From positions 1 to 32,140 of the forward strand of contig JAHCJR010000031.1 of assembly GCA_026126165.1 (NCBI GenBank): a DNA stretch of 32,140 nt, given 5' to 3'. Both the position numbers and the translations under genes were made by a program. Position 1 is the first letter of the stretch. Each line of letters begins with the position of its first letter. Source of the DNA: Alphaproteobacteria bacterium. GTDB taxonomy: Bacteria > Pseudomonadota > Alphaproteobacteria > Ferrovibrionales > Ferrovibrionaceae. The notes under the pieces were generated by a model. It was not told where the DNA came from and did not search any database. It saw only the letters and a list, made by a program, of their open reading frames with translations. Shown here piece by piece: positions 1-7,316 of the stretch.

Positions 1-1
1 G

Positions 2-1453
2 GCGGCGCGTCAATGCGCGCGCCGGGTGGCATTCATCCTGCGGCTCGCCGGGCTGGCCGCCTGCGAGAGCGGGCCGCAATCGGCCCAGGCGCCGGTCGAA
101 GGCAGTCAGGCTTTCGCCGGGGCCGTCGCGGCCGACGAGCCGCGTGCCGCCATCGCCGGACGCGATATCCTGACGGCGGGCGGCTCGGCCGCCGATGCCG
201 CCGCCGCCATGTTCCTGACGCTGACCGCGACCTATCCGCAGGCCGCCGGCCTTGGCGGCGGTGGCATGTGCGTGGTCTATTCGCCGCGTACCAACAAGGC
301 CGAAGCCCTGGATTTCCTGCCCCGGTTGCCGCGTGGCGGCGGCGCGCTGGCGCTTCCCGGCAACCTGCGTGGTTTCGGCGCGCTGCAGGCGCGGCATGGC
401 AAGCTGCGCTGGAGCGCGGTGGTCACGCCGGCGGAAACCCTGGCTCTTTTCGGCTGGCGCGCCACGCGCGCCAGCGTGCGCGCCCTCGGCGATCTGGACC
501 CCGACGATTTGGGCAAGCCGGCCGCCATTGCCTATATGGATGGCATCAACGTGGTGTCGGAGGGGACGGAGATCAAGCGTCCGGACCTCGGCCTGCTGCT
601 TGGGCGGATCCGGATGGAAGGGCCGAACCTGCTCAATTCCGGCGCGCTGGCGCAGTCGCTGGTCGAGGCAGCGTCGGAGCAGGGCGGGCAGTTCCTCGTG
701 GAGGATCTGCGGAGTATCGCGCCGGCCTGGAGCGATGCGACGACGCTCCAGGTGGACAGCACCTCCATCGCCATCGCGCCCGGTCCGGCCGGCGAGGCAT
801 TCCGCCGTATCTGGGAAGGGAGCGTGACGCCGGGGCTCCGGCTGATCGGTTCCGCCAGTCACGATCGCGGCCGGCTTGCGGCGGCGATGGCCGGTGCGCA
901 CGGGAACCTGAGCGGGGCGGAGCCGCTCGCCTCTCCGGCCAGCACCTCCTTCGCCGCCATGGACGCGGATGGACAGGCCGTGGCCTGTGCGGTGACCATG
1001 CAGCAACCCTTCGGCAACGGGCGGGGACTGGCGGATGGCGCGATCCAGTTCGCGCCGCGGCCGGGGCCGGAAGGGGCGGCCGGCGCGCGGCTGGTGGCGA
1101 CGGTGGCCTTCAATACGGTGAACAAGCTGGGCTTCGCCGCCGGCGCGGCGACCGGCGGCCTGACTGCGTCGGCGGCGCTGGCGCAAGCCTCGGCCCTTGC
1201 CCTGGTGACCGGCCGGCCGGTGACAGAGGCGCTGTCGGCACCCAGGATCTTCCGCGCCGGTTCGGGAGCCGTGTTGCAGGCCGAGGCGGGCGCCGAAGCA
1301 GAACTCACCCGAGGCGAGACCGTGGCCGAGGTCTCGCGCCTCGGCCTCGTCAACCTGATCTACTGTCCGGGCAGTGCCCAGCGCGGGCCGCAGACCTGTC
1401 GCGCGGCGGCCGATCCGCGCGGCTTCGGCCTGGCGCAGATCGCCGGGCGCTAG
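2..1453 (+). CDS. Gamma-glutamyltranspeptidase-family lipoprotein, divergent (5' end open)
   Basis: The protein belongs to the gamma-glutamyltranspeptidase (Ntn-hydrolase) family. Numbering below is from the GTG at 26. The N-terminal half has the family's glycine-rich segment (GLGGGG) and an ALDF segment. The second half has the processing-site region (S306-T-S-F, then DADG), a TGG segment and an APR motif near the C-terminus. A lipobox (LAAC) lies only 13 residues after the GTG, and the frame stays open to the left edge with Arg-rich codons. The true start is therefore probably upstream of the window, giving an exported lipoprotein. It is about 475 residues long, short for the family (about 550-580). 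The usual nucleophile Thr is replaced by Ser306, and the Arg that binds substrate carboxylate after ALDF is Leu. The family call is firm, but enzymatic activity is uncertain. The next gene starts 10 bases downstream, so the two may be cotranscribed. Confidence 0.75.
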   Translation, partial: AARQCARRVAFILRLAGLAACESGPQSAQAPVEGSQAFAGAVAADEPRAAIAGRDILTAGGSAADAAAAMFLTLTATYPQAAGLGGGGMCVVYSPRTNKAEALDFLPRLPRGGGALALPGNLRGFGALQARHGKLRWSAVVTPAETLALFGWRATRASVRALGDLDPDDLGKPAAIAYMDGINVVSEGTEIKRPDLGLLLGRIRMEGPNLLNSGALAQSLVEAASEQGGQFLVEDLRSIAPAWSDATTLQVDSTSIAIAPGPAGEAFRRIWEGSVTPGLRLIGSASHDRGRLAAAMAGAHGNLSGAEPLASPASTSFAAMDADGQAVACAVTMQQPFGNGRGLADGAIQFAPRPGPEGAAGARLVATVAFNTVNKLGFAAGAATGGLTASAALAQASALALVTGRPVTEALSAPRIFRAGSGAVLQAEAGAEAELTRGETVAEVSRLGLVNLIYCPGSAQRGPQTCRAAADPRGFGLAQIAGR

Positions 1454-1463
1454 AGCTCTTGCC

Positions 1464-2603
1464 ATGAAGATCGCAAAGCGCGGCGGCATCGATCCCTTCA
1501 TCGCCATGGAGGTGATGAAGGCGGCGAACGAGCGGCAGGCGGCGGGCGGCGACGTCATCCACATGGAGGTCGGGCAACCCTCGACCGGCGCGCCGCGCAC
1601 CGTGCGCGAGGCCGCGATGCGGGCACTCGGCAGCGACCGGCTCGGCTATACGGAGGCGCTGGGAATTCCGCCGCTCCGCGCTGCGATCGCCAAGCATTAC
1701 CGCGACTATTATGGTCTCGCCGTGGCGCCGGAGCGCATCGTGGTGACCACCGGTTCGTCGGGTGCTTTCCTGCTCGCGTTTCTCGCCGTCTTCGATCATG
1801 GCGATCGCATCGGCGTGGCCGAGCCCGGCTATCCCGCCTATCGCAACATCCTGACAGCGCTCGGCATCGAGATGATTCCGCTGCCCAGCCGTGCCGAGAG
1901 CGGCTTCCGCCTCGACGCATCGCAACTCCGCCGTGCCGGTGCCATGGATGGCATCCTCGTGGCGACGCCGGCCAACCCGACCGGAACGATGCTGGACCTG
2001 GCGCGATTGCAGGGACTGGTCGACGTGGCGGAGGAACGCAACATCGCGCTGATCGTGGACGAGATCTATCACGGCATCACCTATGGTGGCCGCGCGCAGT
2101 CGGTCCTGGCGCTGACCGACAAGGCGATCGTCATCAACAGTTTCTCGAAATACTTTTCGATGACCGGCTGGCGGCTGGGCTGGATGGTGCTGCCGGAAGC
2201 GCTGATCCGTCCCGTGGAGTGCCTGGCGCAGAACCTTTTCATCTCGCCGCCCAGCCTGTCGCAATGGGCGGCGATCGCCGCCTTCGATGCCCATGACGAA
2301 CTGGAAGCGAACGTGGCCCGCTACGCGGCGAACCGGGCGCTGCTGCTCGAGGAGTTGCCGGGCGCGGGCTTCGACCGGCTGGCGCCGGTGGACGGCGCCT
2401 TCTACATCTATGCCGACGTCTCGCGGCTGACCAACGATTCCGTCGCCTTCAGCCGCCGCATGCTGAAGGAGATTGGTGTCGCCGCCACCCCCGGCCTCGA
2501 TTTCGATCGCGCGGAAGGCCGGCATTTCATGCGCTTCTCCTTCGCAGGATCGACCCAGGAAATGCGCGAGGCGGCGCGCCGGCTCAGGGACTGGCGCAAA
2601 TAG
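1464..2603 (+). CDS. Class I/II pyridoxal-phosphate aminotransferase
   Basis: This is a 379-residue fold-type I aminotransferase of the aspartate aminotransferase superfamily. It is cytoplasmic and transfers amino groups between an amino acid and a 2-oxo acid. Visible hallmarks are the N-terminal EVGQPSTGAP segment, TTGSSGAFLLAF (cofactor phosphate region), ATPANPTGT, VDEIYHG, and the Schiff-base Lys229 in SFSKYFSMTGWRLGW. The C-terminal RFSFAGS segment matches the substrate-carboxylate Arg region. The frame is open further upstream, but the ATG at 1464 is preferred because earlier codons lie inside the preceding gene and encode Arg/Ala-rich sequence unlike the family. It begins 10 bases after the GGT-like gene. 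Substrate specificity cannot be read from the sequence. Confidence 0.9.
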   Translation: MKIAKRGGIDPFIAMEVMKAANERQAAGGDVIHMEVGQPSTGAPRTVREAAMRALGSDRLGYTEALGIPPLRAAIAKHYRDYYGLAVAPERIVVTTGSSGAFLLAFLAVFDHGDRIGVAEPGYPAYRNILTALGIEMIPLPSRAESGFRLDASQLRRAGAMDGILVATPANPTGTMLDLARLQGLVDVAEERNIALIVDEIYHGITYGGRAQSVLALTDKAIVINSFSKYFSMTGWRLGWMVLPEALIRPVECLAQNLFISPPSLSQWAAIAAFDAHDELEANVARYAANRALLLEELPGAGFDRLAPVDGAFYIYADVSRLTNDSVAFSRRMLKEIGVAATPGLDFDRAEGRHFMRFSFAGSTQEMREAARRLRDWRK

Positions 2604-2636
2604 GGCGGGGCGCGCCGCCTGCGGCGCGCCCCGCCC
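2603..2636. terminator. Bidirectional intrinsic-type terminator hairpin
   Basis: A perfect inverted repeat of 16 bases per arm (2603-2618 and 2621-2636, GGGCGGGGCGCGCCGC paired with its exact complement) has only CT between the arms. It lies between two convergent genes, the aminotransferase and rne, and starts on the last base of the aminotransferase stop codon. There is no strong T-run on the plus strand. On the minus strand a weak CTATTT follows. The placement and perfect pairing support a shared transcription end, although the missing U-tract lowers certainty about the mechanism. Confidence 0.7.
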
Positions 2637-2641
2637 CTGCG

Positions 2642-5404
2642 TTACTGGCCCTCGCCGTTGCGCCGGCGCCACCAGCCGAAGCGGCGCGGCTTCGCCGGTT
2701 CGGCCGCCGCCGGAGCCGGCGCGGCTTCCGCCGCCAATGGTTCTGCCGTAGCGAGCATTCCCGGCGCCAGCTCCCTTTCGGCCATGCCGGCGGATGCGAG
2801 TTCGGCCGGTGCCGGCTCCGTGGCTTGGCGCTCCACCCTCGTGACTTCTGCAGGCGCGGTCTCGCCAGCCGCCGGTTCGAGCGCTGCGGGCATGGCCGCC
2901 TCGCTCCGATATTCGATCATCGCAGGCGATTCCACCTGCTCCGGCGCAATTCCAGGCTGGGCCGCCGGTTCCGCGTCTGCATGGGCGGTCTGGTCCGGCT
3001 GAATGTCGCGGTGCTCCTCCTGTTCGTCCCCGCGACGGCGACGGCGCCCGCCGCGGCGACCGCGGCGGCGGCGGCGCGCCGAGCCATCGCCATCGCCTTC
3101 TTCGCCGGCGCCGGCATCCGCGGCAAGATCGCCAGCGGCCTCGTCCGTCTCGCCGTCCTCGCCTTCGCCCTCACCCGCGTCGCCCGAAGCGCTCTCGCCT
3201 GCCGTCTCGCCGGCCTGCTCGCTCTCCGCGGCTTCCTCGCCCCGACGCGGCCGGCGGCGGCGGCGCCGGCGGCGGCGGCGGCTCGAATCGTCCTGGCCGT
3301 CCTCGCCGGTGCTCTCCTCGGCCTGTACCTCGGCTTCTTCCTCCTCGACCTCGGGTGACGGCGTCTCGATATCGCTCGGCCGCACGCTCTCGGCGCTGAT
3401 CGCGGCCCGGGCCTGGGGGCTCGGCTGCTTCTGGCGGCTGCGCTCGATCTTGTGCGCAGGCGGTATCAGGCTGTCGTCGCCCTCGAACAGCACGCGGATT
3501 CCATAGCGGGCTTCGATGCCTTGCAGGGCCTCGCGCTTCATGTTGAGGATGTACATGGCGACCGAGGTGGCGACATGCACGGTCAGCTCCTGCGTCCGCT
3601 CGCGCATCGCCTCTTCCTCGATCGCGCGCAGCAGGTAGAGCGCGGTGGAATCGGTCGAGCGGATATAGCCGAGGCCACCGCAATGCGGGCAGGTGCGCGT
3701 CGAGCTTTCCAGAAGGCTCGGGCGCAGGCGCTGGCGCGACATCTCGAGCAGGCCGAAGGGGCTGATGCGACCGACCTGGATGCGGGCGCGGTCGGCCTTG
3801 AGACACTCCTTGAGGCGCCGCTCGACATTGCGATTGTTACGGCCTTCCTCCATGTCGATGAAGTCAATCACGATCAGGCCGGCAAGGTCGCGCAGGCGAA
3901 GCTGCCGGGCGATCTCCTCCGCCGCTTCGAGGTTGGTCTTGAAGGCCGTTTCCTCGATATTGTGCTCGCGCGTCGACTTGCCGGAATTGACGTCGATGGA
4001 GACCAGCGCCTCGGTCGGGTTGATCACGATATACCCGCCGGACTTGAGCGAGACGGTCGGGCTGTACATCGAATCGAACTGCTGTTCGATCTGGTAGCGG
4101 TGCAGCAGGTGGATCGGGTCCTTGTACAGGCGCACCTTGTCCACATGGCCCGGCATGATCATGGCCATGAATTCGCGTGCCTGGTGATAGGCATCCTCGC
4201 CCTCGACCAGGATTTCTTCGATGTCGCTCGAGTAATAATCGCGGATCGAGCGCTTTATCAGGCTGCCTTCCTCGTAGACCAGGCAGGGCGCCTGCGAACG
4301 CAGGGTCAGTTCGCGCACCGAATCCCAAAGCCGTAGCAGGTAGTCGAAATCGCGCTTGATCTCAGGCTTCGCGCGGTCCATGCCGGCGGTGCGCAGGATG
4401 ACGCCCATGCCCTCCGGCACGTCGAGATCATCGACGATGCCCTTGAGGCGCTTGCGATCGCTCGGGTTGGCGATCTTGCGGCTGATGCCGCCGCCGCGCG
4501 CCGAGTTCGGCATGAGCACGCAATAGCGGCCGGCAAGGGACAGATAGGTCGTGAGGGCGGCGCCCTTGTTGCCGCGTTCCTCCTTCACCACCTGCACCAG
4601 CATGATCTGCCGGCGCTTGATCACTTCCTGGATCTTGTAGTTCCGCAGGTATTGCCGGCGCTTGCGCGCGAGATCGCGGGCATCCTCCGCATCGTCGTCG
4701 CCGGCCTCCGCCGGTCGGGCGGGGGTGGCCGCTTGCGGCTCGGCCGCGCCATCGTCGCTGCCGATGCTGTCCGCCGCGTCTGCCGGTTCGGCGTTCTCCG
4801 CGCCGCCGGGTGCGATGTCGCCGGCCGGGGAAGCGCCTGCATCCATTTCGCCCGCATGGGCGCCGGCCTCGGGCGCGGGCTGTTCGTCCACCCGATCGCC
4901 GGCGAGCCCGGGCGCTCCATCGGAAGCGACGAACGGGCCGCCCAGGGTCTCGGGCTCGATGCCGAGGGCCATGACGCCGCTCTCGCTCTCGCCGCCATGG
5001 ATCTCCTCGATCACGTCCTCGCCGGTATCGACCTCGACGACGTTGGAGATGTCCTCGTCGGCGCGGCCTTCGGCGGCCTGCGCCTCGGCTTCGACCTGGG
5101 CATCTATCGCGGCTTCCTCGGCAGCCTGCAGTTCGAGCAGGCGTTGCCGGTCGGCGACCGGTATCTGGTAATAGTCGGGGTGTATCTCGCTGAAGGCGAG
5201 GAAACCGTGCCGGTTGCCGCCATATTCGACGAACGCGGCCTGGAGGGCCGGTTCGACGCGGGTGACGCGGGCAAGATAGATGTTTCCCTTGAGGGGGCGC
5301 CGGCTGGCGCTTTCGAAATCGAACTCTTCGAGGCGGTTACCCTTTACCACGACGACCCGCGTTTCCTCGGGATGCGTGGCGTCGATCAACATGCGGGTTG
5401 CCAT
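2642..5404 (-). CDS. rne: Ribonuclease E
   Basis: This 920-residue endoribonuclease is the core of the RNA degradosome and cleaves single-stranded AU-rich RNA in mRNA decay and rRNA/tRNA processing. The N-terminal catalytic part has the RNase E start (MLIDATHPEETRVVVV) and an S1 domain from about residue 36, interrupted by a long acidic Ala/Glu/Asp-rich insertion (about 95-245). It also has the DNase I-like metal site with D471 (SIDVNSGK) and D514 (VIDFIDM), and the zinc-link CPHC at 572-575. The C-terminal part looks disordered. It carries two arginine-rich blocks (around 707 and 775), alternates with acidic stretches, and ends in a GWW motif (910-912) flanked by Arg. In Caulobacter such a GWW motif binds PNPase. 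An alternative start is Met5, but MATRM fits relatives. The gene runs convergent to the aminotransferase and has a long upstream region. Confidence 0.97.
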   Translation of the reverse strand: MATRMLIDATHPEETRVVVVKGNRLEEFDFESASRRPLKGNIYLARVTRVEPALQAAFVEYGGNRHGFLAFSEIHPDYYQIPVADRQRLLELQAAEEAAIDAQVEAEAQAAEGRADEDISNVVEVDTGEDVIEEIHGGESESGVMALGIEPETLGGPFVASDGAPGLAGDRVDEQPAPEAGAHAGEMDAGASPAGDIAPGGAENAEPADAADSIGSDDGAAEPQAATPARPAEAGDDDAEDARDLARKRRQYLRNYKIQEVIKRRQIMLVQVVKEERGNKGAALTTYLSLAGRYCVLMPNSARGGGISRKIANPSDRKRLKGIVDDLDVPEGMGVILRTAGMDRAKPEIKRDFDYLLRLWDSVRELTLRSQAPCLVYEEGSLIKRSIRDYYSSDIEEILVEGEDAYHQAREFMAMIMPGHVDKVRLYKDPIHLLHRYQIEQQFDSMYSPTVSLKSGGYIVINPTEALVSIDVNSGKSTREHNIEETAFKTNLEAAEEIARQLRLRDLAGLIVIDFIDMEEGRNNRNVERRLKECLKADRARIQVGRISPFGLLEMSRQRLRPSLLESSTRTCPHCGGLGYIRSTDSTALYLLRAIEEEAMRERTQELTVHVATSVAMYILNMKREALQGIEARYGIRVLFEGDDSLIPPAHKIERSRQKQPSPQARAAISAESVRPSDIETPSPEVEEEEAEVQAEESTGEDGQDDSSRRRRRRRRRRPRRGEEAAESEQAGETAGESASGDAGEGEGEDGETDEAAGDLAADAGAGEEGDGDGSARRRRRGRRGGRRRRRGDEQEEHRDIQPDQTAHADAEPAAQPGIAPEQVESPAMIEYRSEAAMPAALEPAAGETAPAEVTRVERQATEPAPAELASAGMAERELAPGMLATAEPLAAEAAPAPAAAEPAKPRRFGWWRRRNGEGQ

Positions 5405-5973
5405 GCGGCATATGCTCCGCGGCGGACCGTCGCTTGCGCGAACAACAGGCGACGAACCGCCTTATCTTTCGCGAAGCCTGCGGCGCCGGTGTCGACTCGC
5501 CCATGAACCGCTTCGGCGGATCACGGTCTGACGATACGTGACGCCGGCGCTCCCGCGAGGATCCGATCCGCCGCGATCCGCCGCCACGACAATCGGGCTG
5601 GCGGAAAGCTTCGTGGTTCCAACATGCTCCGCCCTGTCTTCCTCGTGACGCCACGTGGCCGGGGCAGGGGCCGTTACCGGATTTCCGCGCCTGAAGGCTC
5701 GCCGTGCGTCCCGCCGCCTGTCCGCTCGACCCGGGGGGCCGGCGCAGGCTCGACTGCGGAGGTTCGCAACCGGCAGTCTAGACGTCCGCTAGCCGGCCAA
5801 CAACCATTTTGATTGGCAGCCTGGGCGAGTCCGGGCGGGGCAGTTGCGCAACCATGCGGCGAAAAACTTGCCAAACCCGGGGAAATACCGGCCGCTGGAC
5901 GTGATTTCCCTTGAATCTGAACCACTTGCGTGGTTAGCCTGAAACCGCGAATCGGCCTTACCGGAAGTCGCCC
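5405..5973. other. Long gene-free region between divergent rne and amiC
   Basis: This stretch of about 570 bases separates the divergent rne and amidase genes and should hold both promoters and the rne 5' leader. No convincing coding frame lies in it; the short open frames are Arg/Pro-rich and lack family features. Small inverted repeats are visible. AACCAC and GTGGTT (5920-5935, loop TTGC) sit about 40 bases before amiC, and GCCAA and TTGGC flank an AT-richer patch around 5795-5820. I could not fix a convincing -35/-10 pair on either strand. rne leaders are known autoregulation targets in enterobacteria, but whether that applies here is inference. Confidence 0.5.
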
Positions 5974-7230
5974 GTGACTGTCAGGATGCCCAAACTGCTC
6001 CGTCTCCTGGGCGGACTTGCGATTGCGACCTGGCTCGCGCTGCCGGGCGGCGGCGCGGGCGTGTCCGAGGCTTGGGCGCAACCCACGGTGAGCGGCATCC
6101 GCGTCGGGCAGCCAGCCGACAATATCACGCGCTTCGTCCTCGATCTGTCGGAAGATGTGAAGTTCAACCTGTTCCTGCTGCCGGATCCGCACCGGGTGGT
6201 GCTGGATCTGCCGCAGATCAACTGGAGCGTCGATCCCGGTACCGGCACGCAGGCGCGTGGACTGATCACCGGCTTTCGTTTCGGCCAGTTCCAGCCGGGT
6301 ACCGCCCGCATGGTGCTCGATCTCGGCCAGCCGGCGGAAATCGTCCTGGCGCAGGTCATCCCGCCGCGCGACGGCGCCGGATATCGGCTGGTGGTCGATC
6401 TGCGCGGCGCCACGCGCGAGCGCTTCCTGGAAGCGGTGCAGCGCACGAAGCCGACCGCGCTGACGCAGGTTGCCGCCGCCGTCCCGCCGCTCGGCACGCC
6501 GCGGCGGCGCGGCGACGGGCGCAAGATCATCATGCTCGATCCGGGGCATGGCGGCGTCGACCCCGGCGCCATCGGCGTTTCGGGCATTTACGAGAAGCAG
6601 ATCACGCTGATGTTCGCCCAGGAGCTGCGGCGCAAGCTGCAGGCCACCGGGCGGTACCGGGTGCTGATGACGCGCGAGGGCGACGAATTCGTCGAACTGC
6701 GCCGGCGGGTCGATCTGGCGCGCGAAGCGCAGGCCGATCTTTTCGTTTCGATCCACGCCGATTCGATCGAGAACCGCCAGGTGCGGGGCGGGACCGTCTA
6801 CACGCTTTCGCAGACAGCTTCGGACCGCGAGGCCGAACAGCTCGCCGCCAAGGAAAACAAGGTCGATATCATCGCCGGCATCGACCTGGGACGGGAATCC
6901 GACCAGGTGACCTCGATCCTGATCGACCTGGCGCAGCGGGAGACGATGAACCATTCGGCGACATTCGCGCAGATTCTCGTGCGCGAGATGGAGCAGCGGG
7001 TCCATATGCACAAGAACGGCCACCGTTTTGCCGGTTTCCGGGTGCTCAAGGCGCCGGACGTGCCCTCCGTCCTTGTGGAGCTCGGCTATCTCTCCAGCCG
7101 GGCGGACGAGCAGATGCTGCGCTCGCCCGCCGGCCGCGCCCGACTGGCGGAGGCACTTGCGCGCGCCGTCGACCGGTATTTCGAGGGCGGCCGCAACTGC
7201 GCCGCCGCGGCCCTGTCCTGCCCGCCCTGA
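5974..7230 (+). CDS. amiC: N-acetylmuramoyl-L-alanine amidase (AmiC type, AMIN + Amidase_3)
   Basis: This periplasmic zinc amidase cleaves the bond between MurNAc and L-Ala in peptidoglycan, typically at septa during cell separation. The 418-residue protein has an N-terminal signal sequence with an AQP-type cleavage region near residue 35 and an AMIN domain (about 38-150, targeting to septal wall). A linker follows, then an Amidase_3 domain from about 186. Zinc and catalytic residues are all visible: H192 (DPGHGG), E207 (YEKQ), H261 (SIHAD) and E369 (VELGYLSS). The GTG start at 5974 is chosen because GGAAG lies 6 bases upstream; the ATG at 5986 is the alternative. It is followed by PBP1A in the same orientation, an order common in alphaproteobacteria that groups wall cleavage with wall synthesis. 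Confidence 0.94.
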   Translation: MTVRMPKLLRLLGGLAIATWLALPGGGAGVSEAWAQPTVSGIRVGQPADNITRFVLDLSEDVKFNLFLLPDPHRVVLDLPQINWSVDPGTGTQARGLITGFRFGQFQPGTARMVLDLGQPAEIVLAQVIPPRDGAGYRLVVDLRGATRERFLEAVQRTKPTALTQVAAAVPPLGTPRRRGDGRKIIMLDPGHGGVDPGAIGVSGIYEKQITLMFAQELRRKLQATGRYRVLMTREGDEFVELRRRVDLAREAQADLFVSIHADSIENRQVRGGTVYTLSQTASDREAEQLAAKENKVDIIAGIDLGRESDQVTSILIDLAQRETMNHSATFAQILVREMEQRVHMHKNGHRFAGFRVLKAPDVPSVLVELGYLSSRADEQMLRSPAGRARLAEALARAVDRYFEGGRNCAAAALSCPP

Positions 7231-7316
7231 CCCGGGCCGCCCGCAACGCGGTGGCGGGGAGCGCCTTGACCCGGGTATGATTGTTTTATCGGTCCCCCCG
7301 TCCCCAGCATGGAATC

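Noticed and set aside
1350..2672. Minus-strand open frame opposite the aminotransferase
   Set aside because: It overlaps the palindromic terminator and the 3' end of rne, and its composition is Arg/His-rich without a family signature.
3040..3300. Simple GC-rich repeats that could be a repeat element
   Set aside because: They encode the arginine blocks and acidic tail of RNase E in frame, and similar low-complexity tails are normal in this family.
7266..7292. Possible PBP1A promoter (TTGACC at 7266-7271, TATGAT at 7276-7281, TATCGG at 7287-7292)
   Set aside because: The hexamers are not correctly spaced: TATGAT is too close to TTGACC and TATCGG gives only 15 bases with a poor match. The gene may be cotranscribed with amiC.
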